A DNA stretch of 12,047 bases from Pelotomaculum sp. (GCA_022839445.1 JALHFC010000075.1:1-12047); one strand, 5' to 3'; positions 1-7,090 are shown, counted from the first letter of the stretch. Translations and numbers: made by a program. Notes: a model not told the origin generated them from the letters alone.

Positions 1-1397
1 GCGATGATCTTATCCAGGTCTGGGCCGTGTATGCTTCCGGTGAGGGCTACACGCACGGGCATAAATACCTGCTTGCCTTTTAGCCCAAGGGTTTTTCCGG
101 TTTCTTTCAGGATCGCCTTTGCCCCGGCTTGGGTCAAGTGACTGCCGGAGGCAACTTTTTGCATCATGGCGGTCAAAACGTCAGGTACTTGCTCCCCGGA
201 CATGATCTCCATTGCTTCGCTTCCCTCGATTTCTACCTTGCTTTCAAAAAATATCTTTGTGTGCCCGGTGACTTCCTCCATATAGCTCAGGTGCTTCCGA
301 ACAGAATCTACCATCATCCCGACCCGTTCATTTTTTTCCGGCGCCGGCAAGGTGGTAATGTATCCTGCCTTTTCCATAAATGGCACAGCCAATGCGACGA
401 GTTGTTCCAGGGGGGCTTTCCTGATGTAGTGACCGTTTAGCCAGTTTAGCTTATCCAGGTCGAAAACAGCGGGGCTTTTGGCTACCCTTTCCAGGGAAAA
501 CTGCTTTTTTAACTCATCCGGCGCAAGGACTTCCTCCTCTCCCCCGGGTGACCAGCCTAAAAGGGCCAGGAAATTGACCATGGCTTCAGGCAGGTAACCT
601 TTTTCCCGGTACTGTTCGATAGAGGTAGCGCCGTGGCGCTTGCTCATCTTGCTGCGGTCCTTGCCGAGAATCAGCGACACGTGAGCAAACTCAGGTGTTT
701 TCCAACCCAGCGCATCAAACAGCAGTATTTGGCGTGGTGTATTGGACAAGTGCTCTTCCGCCCTGATCACATGGCTGATTGCCATGGTATGGTCGTCTAC
801 AACCACCGCGAAGTTATATGTGGGGATACCGTCCGACTTTACAATGATAAAGTCACCGATATCACTACACTCAAAAAAGACATCCCCCCTGACAAGGTCG
901 CTGATATGGATTGCCTTTTTAGAAGACACGTGAAACCGTATAACCGGGCGGCGTCCCTCTGCCTCCAAGCAGGCGCGGTCATCCGGCGTTAGGTTGCGGC
1001 AACGGCCGTTATATTTAGGCGTCTTACCCTCGGCCATCATTTTCTCCCTGTCTGCCGCCAGCTCTTCCTCAGAACAATAACAATAGTAGGCAAAGCCTTT
1101 TTTTAATAAAAGATCAGCATACTCTTGATAGATGGCTAGCCTCTCCGTCTGGCGGTAAGGCCCGTAGGCCCCACCCGCCCGGACGCCTTCGTCCCAGTCA
1201 AGGCCGAGCCAACGCAAGGCATCCAGGATATTTTCCTCCGACCGGCGCGACGAACGCTCCAAATCGGTATCTTCAATGCGCACGATAAATACACCGCCGT
1301 AGCGGCGGGCAAAAAGCCAGTTAAACAAAGCCGATCTAGCTCCGCCTATATGTAAAGGACCTGTAGGACTTGGCGCAAATCTCACCCGAACCGGCAA
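1..1397 (-). CDS. gltX: Glutamyl-tRNA synthetase, 3' end cut by window edge
   Basis: Class I aminoacyl-tRNA synthetase that charges tRNA with glutamate in the cytoplasm; in many Firmicutes it also mischarges tRNA-Gln for later amidation (family knowledge). 465 codons are visible, reading in frame off the left edge; the family is usually about 480-490 residues, so only the tail is missing. The N-terminus reads VRFAPSPTGPLHIGGAR, with the HIGH-type signature HIGG at residues 16-19. The KMSKR signature lies at about 250-254. A zinc-site-like Cys set is at 106, 108 and 133, but the fourth position (135), a His in the E. coli enzyme, is Asn here, so zinc binding is uncertain. I chose the TTG start at 1397-1395: GGAGGGGG (1412-1405) lies 7 nt upstream and no ATG or GTG fits as well. 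A 102-nt gap with a probable promoter separates it from ispF upstream. Confidence 0.96.
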   Translation of the reverse strand, partial: MPVRVRFAPSPTGPLHIGGARSALFNWLFARRYGGVFIVRIEDTDLERSSRRSEENILDALRWLGLDWDEGVRAGGAYGPYRQTERLAIYQEYADLLLKKGFAYYCYCSEEELAADREKMMAEGKTPKYNGRCRNLTPDDRACLEAEGRRPVIRFHVSSKKAIHISDLVRGDVFFECSDIGDFIIVKSDGIPTYNFAVVVDDHTMAISHVIRAEEHLSNTPRQILLFDALGWKTPEFAHVSLILGKDRSKMSKRHGATSIEQYREKGYLPEAMVNFLALLGWSPGGEEEVLAPDELKKQFSLERVAKSPAVFDLDKLNWLNGHYIRKAPLEQLVALAVPFMEKAGYITTLPAPEKNERVGMMVDSVRKHLSYMEEVTGHTKIFFESKVEIEGSEAMEIMSGEQVPDVLTAMMQKVASGSHLTQAGAKAILKETGKTLGLKGKQVFMPVRVALTGSIHGPDLDKII

Positions 1398-1469
1398 TAT
1401 GAAACCCCCTCCAATAAAACCGTCATGCCCTAAGCCAGGCACAACAATAATACCATACACTGACAGTTT

Positions 1470-1499
1470 ATTATAACATCCCGTTTAGCAGGCAAGCAA
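1470..1499 (-). promoter_or_regulatory. Probable extended -10 sigma-A promoter for gltX
   Basis: On the minus strand the gap between ispF and gltX holds a perfect TATAAT (1475-1470) preceded by TG one base upstream (TGTTATAAT, extended -10). With an 18-bp spacer the -35 would be TTGCTT (1499-1494), matching only TTG of the consensus and abutting the ispF stop. Transcription would start near 1463, giving a leader of about 65 nt. That is too short for a T-box riboswitch. gltX could therefore be made both from readthrough of the isp genes and from this site. Confidence 0.5.
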
Positions 1500-1973
1500 C
1501 TATTTACCATGAATCAATGCCACCGCGTAAGCGGCTATCCCCTCCCCGGCGCCGGTAAAACCTAGCCCCTCGGTAGTAGTCGCCTTGACATTCACTTGTT
1601 CCGGCCTCAACCCCAGCGTTTCCGCCACGTTTGCCGCCATCTCCGTTTTATACGGCGCAAGCTTGGGCAACTGCGCAACAATAGTGGAATCAATGTTTAC
1701 AACTGCCAGGCCTTTTTCCTCCAGGATCTGCCTCACCTCAAACAACAAAACCATGCTTTTGATACCCTTGTACTGCATGTCGTTGTCAGGAAAACACCCG
1801 CCAATATCACCCAACCCGGCCGCACCAAGAAGGGCATCCATAATAGCGTGGGTCAGGACATCCGCGTCCGAATGCCCCAAAAGCCCTTTTTCAAAAGGGA
1901 TATTTACACCACCCAAAACCAGCGGCCTTCCCACAACCATCCGGTGCACATCATAGCCAAAGCCGACTCTCAA
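1500..1973 (-). CDS. ispF: 2-C-methyl-D-erythritol 2,4-cyclodiphosphate synthase
   Basis: Fifth step of the MEP (non-mevalonate) isoprenoid pathway: it cyclises CDP-methylerythritol 2-phosphate to MEcPP with release of CMP, as a cytoplasmic zinc-dependent homotrimer. The protein is 157 residues, the usual family length. The metal ligands are all present: D8 and H10 in GYDVH, and H42. Also visible are H34 and D38 in GHSDADV, and the KATTTEGLGFTGAGEG block at 130-144 that carries the CMP-site threonines and E135. The start is TTG (1973-1971). An in-frame TAG lies two codons upstream, and GAAGGGG (1989-1983) stands 9 nt before the TTG. The gene follows ispD after 99 nt, and the two encode nearby steps of the pathway. 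The gap holds a possible mini-ORF but no strong promoter that I can see. Confidence 0.97.
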   Translation of the reverse strand: MRVGFGYDVHRMVVGRPLVLGGVNIPFEKGLLGHSDADVLTHAIMDALLGAAGLGDIGGCFPDNDMQYKGIKSMVLLFEVRQILEEKGLAVVNIDSTIVAQLPKLAPYKTEMAANVAETLGLRPEQVNVKATTTEGLGFTGAGEGIAAYAVALIHGK

Positions 1974-1987
1974 TTTGGACTACCCCT

Positions 1988-2011
1988 TCAATAGTATATT
2001 ATGCCGGTCAT
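1988..2011 (-). promoter_or_regulatory. Possible 7-residue leader ORF before ispF
   Basis: Between ispD and ispF the minus strand has AAAGGGGA, then 9 nt, then ATG and the codons for MTGIIYY followed by TGA. The TGA overlaps the GAAGGGG ribosome site of ispF. A ribosome ending here would stop on top of the ispF initiation region, which could couple translation to the weak TTG start. It may also be chance; length and composition alone cannot decide. Confidence 0.2.
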
Positions 2012-2072
2012 TAATACTGATCCCCTTTCGCGGCAAACAACAACAAACAAGTTTTCCCGGCACAGGTTACGG

Positions 2073-2774
2073 CTACACACCATTTTTTTTGATCATGACC
2101 GATGCTACAATTAAATCCTCCGGTGTTGTAATCTTTATATTACTGTAAGCGCCCGGCACTATTTTTACCGGAAGCCCTAAATACTCCACCAACCCCGCGT
2201 CGTCGGTAGCGGTATATTTGTCGTCCCGCGCCCTGCGGTGCGCTCCAAAAATAATATCGTATCGAAACGCCTGGGGGGTCTGGACCAGCCAGAGCCGCTC
2301 CCTGGGTAGCGTCCGGCTCACAAAGTCTTCCCCGTCAGCAAATTTTACCGTGTCTTTTACCGGCGTCGCACACGTTGCCGCACCATATACGCCCGCTGCT
2401 TCCACAACCGCCTGCAAACATTTGGAGTCCAAAAATGGGCGGGCGCCGTCATGGATCACCACTAAACCGGTATCGGGTGAAAGCGCCAGAAGGCCGTTAT
2501 ATACGGAATCCTGACGCTCTTTTCCACCCGGCACAATCGCTATAACTTTTTTCAAACCTAATTTTTCCACTACCGCAACACGGCAGTACCCCTCTTCACC
2601 GGAACCCACAATAACAACAACGCTTTTAATAACCGTGCTTTTTTCCAACACTTTTAGCACATGCCCCAGGACCGGAATACCTTCCAAAATAAGATACTGC
2701 TTCTTTACCCCGGTCCCCATCCGTGAGCCGCTGCCTGCCGCCGGAACTATGGCCGTAGCCTTAACCAATAACAT
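2073..2774 (-). CDS. ispD: 2-C-methyl-D-erythritol 4-phosphate cytidylyltransferase
   Basis: Third step of the MEP pathway: it joins CTP and methylerythritol 4-phosphate to give CDP-methylerythritol. It is a GT-A-like nucleotidyltransferase of 233 residues, as usual for the family. The N-terminal CTP loop PAAGSGSRMG (11-20) is followed by K25 and Q26. Further conserved blocks are GGKERQDSV (83-91), HDGARP (108-113), QTPQAF (165-170), TDDAGLVE (190-197) and SNIKITTPEDL (211-221). The ATG at 2774 lies inside the 3' end of the PIN/TRAM gene (14-nt overlap), so the two are translationally coupled. The ribosome site GAGGTGA (2781-2775) directly abuts this ATG. A TTG two codons later (2768) is better spaced (6 nt) and may be the real start, giving 231 residues. 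Confidence 0.96.
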   Translation of the reverse strand: MLLVKATAIVPAAGSGSRMGTGVKKQYLILEGIPVLGHVLKVLEKSTVIKSVVVIVGSGEEGYCRVAVVEKLGLKKVIAIVPGGKERQDSVYNGLLALSPDTGLVVIHDGARPFLDSKCLQAVVEAAGVYGAATCATPVKDTVKFADGEDFVSRTLPRERLWLVQTPQAFRYDIIFGAHRRARDDKYTATDDAGLVEYLGLPVKIVPGAYSNIKITTPEDLIVASVMIKKNGV

Positions 2775-3903
2775 TCACCTCGCCGAAGTCGGTACGTTCA
2801 CCTAAACGCCGGCTATACTTTGGCTTGGCAAAAATCATCCTGCCGGCGGCAGTCTGGAGCACGCTGGTCACCAGCACGGGAACGGTCTGGTTCATATGAC
2901 GCCTTCCGCCATCCACCACAATCATTGTGCCGTCATCCAGATAGGCTATTCCCTGACCCGGCTCCTTGCCGTCTTTAACTACCTGGACCACCATTTCCTC
3001 ACCAGGTAAAACCACCGGCTTTACTGCGTTTGCCAACTCATTAATGTTTAGCACTCTTACACCGTGCAACTCGGCAACTTTATTCAGGTTGAAGTCATTG
3101 GTAATTATTTTGGCGCCAAGTTTCTGGCCCAGCTTAACCAGTTTCGTGTCAACCTCCGCAACTTCCTCCAAACCGCGGTTGTTGTCATATATTTGAATCT
3201 TGATGTCAGGATCCTTGCGCATCTTATTCAAAATATCCAGGCCGCGCCTCCCCCGGTTGCGTTTCATAAGATCCGGGGAATCAGCAATATGACGCAACTC
3301 TTCGACAACAAACGCGGGAACGAGCAGAACCCCCTCAACAAAACCGCTTTCACACAACTCTGCAATCCGCCCGTCGATAATAACGCTGGTATCAATAACT
3401 TTAAGCTGGCCGGTCCGGGCTTCGGATTTTGTCACGCGATCCTTACCAAACTTAGGAAAAGCAGCAAAAAGAGCAAGTAGATCCTCCCGTTTTTTAATGC
3501 CGATAGTTAAACCGAGATAGGCTAACAGTAAGGTAATCAAGACCCAAAACACTTTGCCGATGATACCGATGGAAGATAGAATGGAACCCATTAAATTAGC
3601 AATTATAAGTCCAATAATCAAGCCGACCGAACCCATAACCAAGTCCTGGATCGGGGTTTTTTGCAGGTACTGCTCCAGGAACGTAGTAAGACGCACAGCC
3701 CCACGCATGATTAACGGGGAAAGCAAAACCCCGCCCACAAGCGCAATTAAAGAAGAAAGTCCAATCAGGCCGAATTTAAACTGCTGGGGTAGATTTTCAA
3801 TAAAAGAAACCAAGCCGCTGTTAGACAAATACAGCCCGATAGCAAACCCCAGGCTGGTAAAAATAATAACTAAAACACCATATATGATCCTTTTGGCCAC
3901 CAT
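2761..3903 (-). CDS. PIN/TRAM-domain membrane protein (YacL family)
   Basis: Four hydrophobic segments at about residues 5-27, 43-65, 86-108 and 116-136 form a membrane anchor. A cytoplasmic PIN ribonuclease-like domain follows (about 169-290), then a TRAM RNA-binding-like domain (about 300-362). The PIN acidic residues are present: D171 in VIDTSVIIDG, the EE pair at 201-202, D252 in EVDTKL and D270 in TNDFN. Bacillus YacL, next to disA and ispD, has the same architecture; its substrate is not established to my knowledge. I start it at the ATG 3903-3901, because AAAGGAGGTG lies just upstream. A TTG eight codons earlier would place that ribosome site inside the gene. This gives 380 residues, within the family range. 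The carD terminator lies upstream, so it needs its own promoter, and I see no strong one in the 82 nt between. Confidence 0.93.
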   Translation of the reverse strand: MVAKRIIYGVLVIIFTSLGFAIGLYLSNSGLVSFIENLPQQFKFGLIGLSSLIALVGGVLLSPLIMRGAVRLTTFLEQYLQKTPIQDLVMGSVGLIIGLIIANLMGSILSSIGIIGKVFWVLITLLLAYLGLTIGIKKREDLLALFAAFPKFGKDRVTKSEARTGQLKVIDTSVIIDGRIAELCESGFVEGVLLVPAFVVEELRHIADSPDLMKRNRGRRGLDILNKMRKDPDIKIQIYDNNRGLEEVAEVDTKLVKLGQKLGAKIITNDFNLNKVAELHGVRVLNINELANAVKPVVLPGEEMVVQVVKDGKEPGQGIAYLDDGTMIVVDGGRRHMNQTVPVLVTSVLQTAAGRMIFAKPKYSRRLGERTDFGEVNVIG

Positions 3904-3980
3904 TTTCACCTCCTTTCCTCGATACAAAGTAATATCTTCTAATACAGCGTTTTATGCGCCGGTATCAGGAAACAAGAGCA

Positions 3981-4009
3981 AAAACAAAAAACGTCAGTTT
4001 AACCTGACG
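3981..4009 (-). terminator. Intrinsic terminator after carD
   Basis: Two bases after the carD TAA the transcript reads CGTCAG, a 6-nt loop, then CTGACG (4009-3992). This is a perfect 6-bp stem followed by TTTTTTGTTTT (3991-3981). It is a textbook Rho-independent layout, though the stem is short. It should end carD transcription ahead of the PIN/TRAM gene. Confidence 0.8.
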
Positions 4010-4011
4010 AT

Positions 4012-4488
4012 TTAAGCAAAAGCACCATCCAGGAGCGACTGTGCTTTGTCCTCCTCCAACTCGGTGGCCAACACCAACTCACTTAATAAAATCTGCCTGG
4101 CGTTTTCCAGCATCTTTCTCTCGCCGGAGGAAAGCCCCTTCTCACGGTCCCGCTTAACCAGGTTGCGAACCACTTCGGCAACTTCATAAATACTACCGCT
4201 TTTTATTTTTTCTAAATTAGCGCGGTACCTGCGGTTCCAGTTGGGAGACATCGCCGAACACTGCCCGCGCAGGATATGAAACACCCTCTGCACACCTTCC
4301 CAGTCCACGACCTCCCTTAAGCCAACCTCTTTGCCGTTGCTAATCGGAATCATTACTTTCATATCTCCCACGGGTAGCCGCAGGATGTAATACTGTCGCT
4401 TTTCCCCCAGCACCTCTTTTTCCTCGATGGCTTCGATAACACCGGCGCCGTGCATCGGGTACACCACTTTATCTCCTATTTTGAACAA
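4012..4488 (-). CDS. carD: CarD/CdnL-family RNA polymerase-binding regulator
   Basis: 158-residue protein of the CarD_CdnL_TRCF family. In mycobacteria and myxobacteria these proteins bind the RNA polymerase beta subunit and stabilise open promoter complexes. The N-terminal Tudor-like RNAP-interacting part begins FKIGDKVVYPMHGAG (2-16) and runs to about residue 60. The helical C-terminal part carries SPNWNRRYR (81-89), whose W84 corresponds to the Trp that wedges into the upstream edge of the bubble in mycobacterial CarD. The start is TTG (4488-4486), with AAGGGGG (4502-4496) 7 nt upstream. The gene is a single-gene unit: two strong promoters before it and a terminator right after it. In Bacillus subtilis disA is followed directly by yacL, so carD looks inserted in this order. 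The target promoters are unknown. Confidence 0.94.
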   Translation of the reverse strand: MFKIGDKVVYPMHGAGVIEAIEEKEVLGEKRQYYILRLPVGDMKVMIPISNGKEVGLREVVDWEGVQRVFHILRGQCSAMSPNWNRRYRANLEKIKSGSIYEVAEVVRNLVKRDREKGLSSGERKMLENARQILLSELVLATELEEDKAQSLLDGAFA

Positions 4489-4522
4489 GCCCGTACCCCC
4501 TTAGAAAATTTTCCACGTATAA

Positions 4523-4551
4523 ATTGTAACACGAAATAGTATCCCTGTCAA
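4523..4551 (-). promoter_or_regulatory. Proximal sigma-A promoter of carD
   Basis: Minus strand: TTGACA (4551-4546), a 17-bp spacer, then TACAAT (4528-4523). The -35 is perfect, the spacer is optimal and the -10 has 5 of 6 matches. Start near 4516 would give a leader of about 28 nt before the TTG start of carD. The predicted +1 falls inside one arm of the inverted repeat. Confidence 0.85.
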
Positions 4552-4561
4552 ATAAACTATA

Positions 4562-4590
4562 ATTTTAGCATAGCTATAAGACGGAGTCAA
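4562..4590 (-). promoter_or_regulatory. Distal sigma-A promoter of carD
   Basis: Minus strand: TTGACT (4590-4585), a 17-bp spacer, then TAAAAT (4567-4562), 5 of 6 matches in each hexamer. Start near 4555 lies just upstream of the -35 of the proximal promoter, so the two are tandem and nearly end to end. Together they suggest strong constitutive or doubly controlled carD expression. Confidence 0.75.
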
Positions 4591-4654
4591 CACCAAATGT
4601 TAGGACTTCAATTCAGCCCCATACGTGGAAAATCGGTATATTGACGGGAGGTTA

Positions 4655-5590
4655 CTATAGCCTTTCCTGTAAAAGCTGTTCGCGATAGCGGTTGAGGCCT
4701 TCCCTGATAGAGCGGGCACGCACCTCACCTATACCCTCCACATCGTCCAATTCTTCAATACTGGCCACCAGGATCCTGTTAAGCGCCTCAAAGGTTTTAA
4801 CAAGGTTGTCAATAACGGGCTGGGGCAGACGGGGTATTTTCCCCAATATCCTGTAACCACGGGGTGAAACATGCTGGTCAAGAATGCTGGCGCTGCCCGG
4901 ATAGCCCAGAGCACGCGCAATCAGGGACAGGTCAAGGATATCTTCAGCCGGCCAACTTCTGATCACACTAAGAATATCGGATGATGATTTTTCACCGATA
5001 GCAGTGGCGTAATCCTGGATCACCAGGAGCTCCTCGTCTTCAACTTTTGCCACCAACTCCTCCATCTGCATAGTAATTAGGCGACCTTCAACGCCGAGCT
5101 CACTAATATACCGGTCAATCTCCTTTACTACCCTTAAAACCATTTCCACCCGCTGGATAACCCTGGCCACGTCAAATAACGTAGAAGCGTCCCGGAACTC
5201 CAGCGCGCTTAGTTCCACCAACACCTTATCCATAACCGAGCGGTACTTCTCCAGGGTCTGTATGGCTTGGTTGGCCTTGGATAAAATAACGCCTATGTCT
5301 TTTAATACATATTTTAAATTGCCTTTGTAGGTGGTGATCACACTACGGCGCTGAGATATGGAAATAACAAGGGTGTTGGTCTGCCTGGCAACGCGTTCCG
5401 CCGTTCGATGCCGTATACCGGTTTCTGAGGAAGGTATGTTCTGGTTAGGCACTAATTGAGTATTTGCCGCTAGAATTTTTTTGGCGTCCTTGCTCAGCAC
5501 GATCGCCCCGTCCATTTTGGCAAGTTCGTAAAGTCTTGCAGGGGTGAAATCGGCGTTAACGGCAAAGCCCCCTTCCGTTATTTCCATCAC
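4655..5590 (-). CDS. disA: DNA integrity scanning diadenylate cyclase DisA, 5'-truncated by deletion/frameshift
   Basis: DisA makes c-di-AMP from two ATP with an N-terminal DAC domain and scans branched DNA with a C-terminal HhH domain. From the GTG at 5590 the frame gives 311 residues, against about 355-360 for the family. The DAC motifs DGA (27-29) and RHR (60-62, in SETGIRHRTAER) are intact, then come the linking helices and a C-terminal helix-hairpin-helix (IEELDDVEGIGEVRARSI). Homologous sequence continues upstream of the GTG without a usable start, back to LRAKTGGLIIIGDTPEV at 5638. It then breaks off, and the expected TTG start with its ribosome site lies in another frame (separate entry). 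A product begun at 5590 would lack the first beta strand of the DAC core, so c-di-AMP synthesis is doubtful. It follows radA, whose product interacts with DisA in B. subtilis. Confidence 0.85.
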   Translation of the reverse strand: MMEITEGGFAVNADFTPARLYELAKMDGAIVLSKDAKKILAANTQLVPNQNIPSSETGIRHRTAERVARQTNTLVISISQRRSVITTYKGNLKYVLKDIGVILSKANQAIQTLEKYRSVMDKVLVELSALEFRDASTLFDVARVIQRVEMVLRVVKEIDRYISELGVEGRLITMQMEELVAKVEDEELLVIQDYATAIGEKSSSDILSVIRSWPAEDILDLSLIARALGYPGSASILDQHVSPRGYRILGKIPRLPQPVIDNLVKTFEALNRILVASIEELDDVEGIGEVRARSIREGLNRYREQLLQERL

Positions 5591-5627
5591 TTCGGGAGTA
5601 TCCCCAATTATAATAAGCCCCCCGGTT

Positions 5628-5687
5628 TTAGCCCTGAGGAGTGCGCAAAACTTTTAATAACTTTTCATCTGTTTTTTCTTCTTTCAA
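5628..5687 (-). pseudogene. disA: Detached 5' fragment of disA
   Basis: Downstream of the radA TGA the minus strand has GAGGTGG, 8 nt, then TTG (5687-5685) and a DisA-like N-terminus, MKEEKTDEKLLKVLRT, followed by PQG and a TAA at 5630-5628. In DisA proteins the stretch KVLRT is normally followed by something like VAPGTPLREGLENV and then LRAKTGG. Here LRAKTGG resumes in the +1-shifted frame at 5638, one base after the Thr codon (5642-5640). About 14 codons are therefore missing, apparently as a loss of about 41 nt, which explains both the missing residues and the frame shift. The missing-residue estimate rests on remembered homologues, not on an alignment run here. Confidence 0.75.
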
Positions 5688-5700
5688 TTGAATCGCCACC

Positions 5701-7056
5701 TCATAGCTTTAAAGCCAATTCCAAAGCAAGCGCTAGAGTATCTGCCGCCACGATCCCCGCATCCTCTTTGAACCGGGCCGCACTTTGTGTGGAGAGCAAA
5801 AACCGGCTAAAACCAAGTTTAACAGCCTCATTAACTCTCTTTTCCACGCCGTTAACTGGACGAATTTCGCCGGTAAGACCAATCTCGCCCGCCATAGCCA
5901 TGCCGGGGTCCACCGGCGCATCCCTAAAACTGGAAGCCATAGCACACGCAATCGCCAAATCTACCGCCGGTTCATTAAGCTTAACCCCGCCGGCGGCGCT
6001 CACATATAAATCGCAACTCCCCAGGTTTAAGCCCACACGCTTTTCTAACACCGCAGCAATTAAAGCTACCCGGTTGTGGTCCACACCGGCTGTCATCCGG
6101 CGAGGCACACCGTAACTAGTAGGTGAAACCAAAGCCTGGATTTCAACCAAAAGCGGCCTCGTGCCCTCAAGACCGGCCGCCACCGCTGTGCCGGGCATAT
6201 CACCCTGGGAACGCTGAACTAGAAACAAGGCAGAGGGATTAGTCACTTCCACTAACCCGCTACCCCGCATCTCAAAGATTCCGATTTCGTTGGTTGAGCC
6301 GAACCTGTTTTTAACACACCGCAGCACGCGAAAAAACTGGTGGCGCTCTCCCTCTAGATACAGTACCGTATCCACCATGTGCTCCAAAACACGCGGCCCT
6401 GCCAGCAGCCCTTCTTTTGTCACATGGCCGACCAAAAAGATCGACATGCCGGTAGTCTTGGCGAGCCTCATCAACTGCGCCGCGCATTCCCGTACCTGCC
6501 CGACGCTGCCCGGCGCGGAAGACACATCGCTATTGTATACCGTTTGAATGGAATCAATAACCACCACCGGTGGCGCTAAACTTTTTAGATGACGCTCTAC
6601 CGTATCTATATTATTTTCACAAACCAGCAGCAGCCCCGGAGATAGAGCCCCCAGGCGTTCAGCCCTTAGCCGGACCTGGCGGGTTGATTCCTCCCCGGAA
6701 ACGTATAAAACTTGCATTTTTCGGCTGAGCAAATGGGCAACCTGAAGCAGCAAGGTAGACTTGCCTATTCCCGGATCGCCCCCTAATAAAATTAAAGAGC
6801 CGGGAACCACACCCCCACCCAATACCCGGTCCATTTCACCGATTCCGGTCGGAGATCGTTCCTCCGCAAATGCGGACACCTCAGTCACAGGGCAAGGGAC
6901 GTCACCCGTAGACGTTAACACTGCGGCGCCCACCGCCAAGGGAGCGGAACTCTCCTCTACAAAACTGTTCCAGGCGCCGCAACCGGGGCAACGTCCCAGC
7001 CAACGGGCGGAGCGTTGGCCACATTCCCGGCAATTAAACTGTGTCTTTAAACGCAT
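5701..7056 (-). CDS. radA: DNA repair/recombination ATPase RadA (Sms)
   Basis: RecA-like hexameric ATPase that promotes branch migration of recombination intermediates on DNA. Domains in order: a C4 zinc finger (C9, C12, C23, C26 in NCRECG...RCPGCG), a RecA-type ATPase with Walker A GDPGIGKST (93-101) and Walker B VVVIDS (164-169), the RadA-specific KNRFG motif (249-253), and a Lon-protease-like C-terminal domain with SAAGGVKLNEPAVDLA and TGEIRPVNGVEKR (about 395-407). From the ATG at 7056 it has 451 residues, normal for the family. An in-frame TTG at 7080 lacks a ribosome site and would put extra residues before the usual N-terminus, so I did not use it. The ribosome site is GGGGA about 10 nt upstream. 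It stops 13 nt before the disA TTG, so the two are co-transcribed. Confidence 0.97.
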   Translation of the reverse strand: MRLKTQFNCRECGQRSARWLGRCPGCGAWNSFVEESSAPLAVGAAVLTSTGDVPCPVTEVSAFAEERSPTGIGEMDRVLGGGVVPGSLILLGGDPGIGKSTLLLQVAHLLSRKMQVLYVSGEESTRQVRLRAERLGALSPGLLLVCENNIDTVERHLKSLAPPVVVIDSIQTVYNSDVSSAPGSVGQVRECAAQLMRLAKTTGMSIFLVGHVTKEGLLAGPRVLEHMVDTVLYLEGERHQFFRVLRCVKNRFGSTNEIGIFEMRGSGLVEVTNPSALFLVQRSQGDMPGTAVAAGLEGTRPLLVEIQALVSPTSYGVPRRMTAGVDHNRVALIAAVLEKRVGLNLGSCDLYVSAAGGVKLNEPAVDLAIACAMASSFRDAPVDPGMAMAGEIGLTGEIRPVNGVEKRVNEAVKLGFSRFLLSTQSAARFKEDAGIVAADTLALALELALKL

Positions 7057-7090
7057 AAATAACAAGTCCCCGGATTGCAATTATTTCTAA

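Larger units (their letters stand above)
4508..4633. repeat. 13-bp perfect inverted repeat bracketing the carD promoters
   Basis: ATTTTCCACGTAT at 4508-4520 is matched exactly by its reverse complement at 4621-4633, with 100 bp between. The flanking bases on both sides do not pair. The carD-proximal arm covers the predicted +1 of the proximal promoter. The distal arm is centred about 72 bp upstream of the predicted start of the distal promoter. This layout suits a protein-binding site used twice (for example a looping repressor), but I recognise no known operator in it. Confidence 0.6.

Noticed and set aside
169..184. GGTCAAA-like heptamers that might be a CtsR operator (also near 9533-9540)
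   Set aside because: Both lie inside coding sequence (gltX and clpC), lack a properly spaced second heptamer and have no promoter nearby.
633..992. Open frame of 119 codons on the plus strand
   Set aside because: Antisense to gltX across the KMSKR region; the minus strand gives continuous GltX homology.
1398..1499. T-box riboswitch before gltX
   Set aside because: The gap is only 102 nt, with no T-box consensus or terminator/antiterminator stem.
3904..3927. Longer PIN/TRAM start at TTG 3927
   Set aside because: The strong AAAGGAGGTG ribosome site lies within these codons and directs initiation at the ATG 3903.
4508..4633. Inverted repeat as a transcription terminator for disA
   Set aside because: The arms are 100 bp apart with promoters between and there is no T-tract after either arm; a protein-binding site pair fits better.
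7057..7080. Longer RadA start at TTG 7080
   Set aside because: No ribosome site precedes it; the ATG at 7056 matches the usual RadA N-terminus just before the zinc finger.
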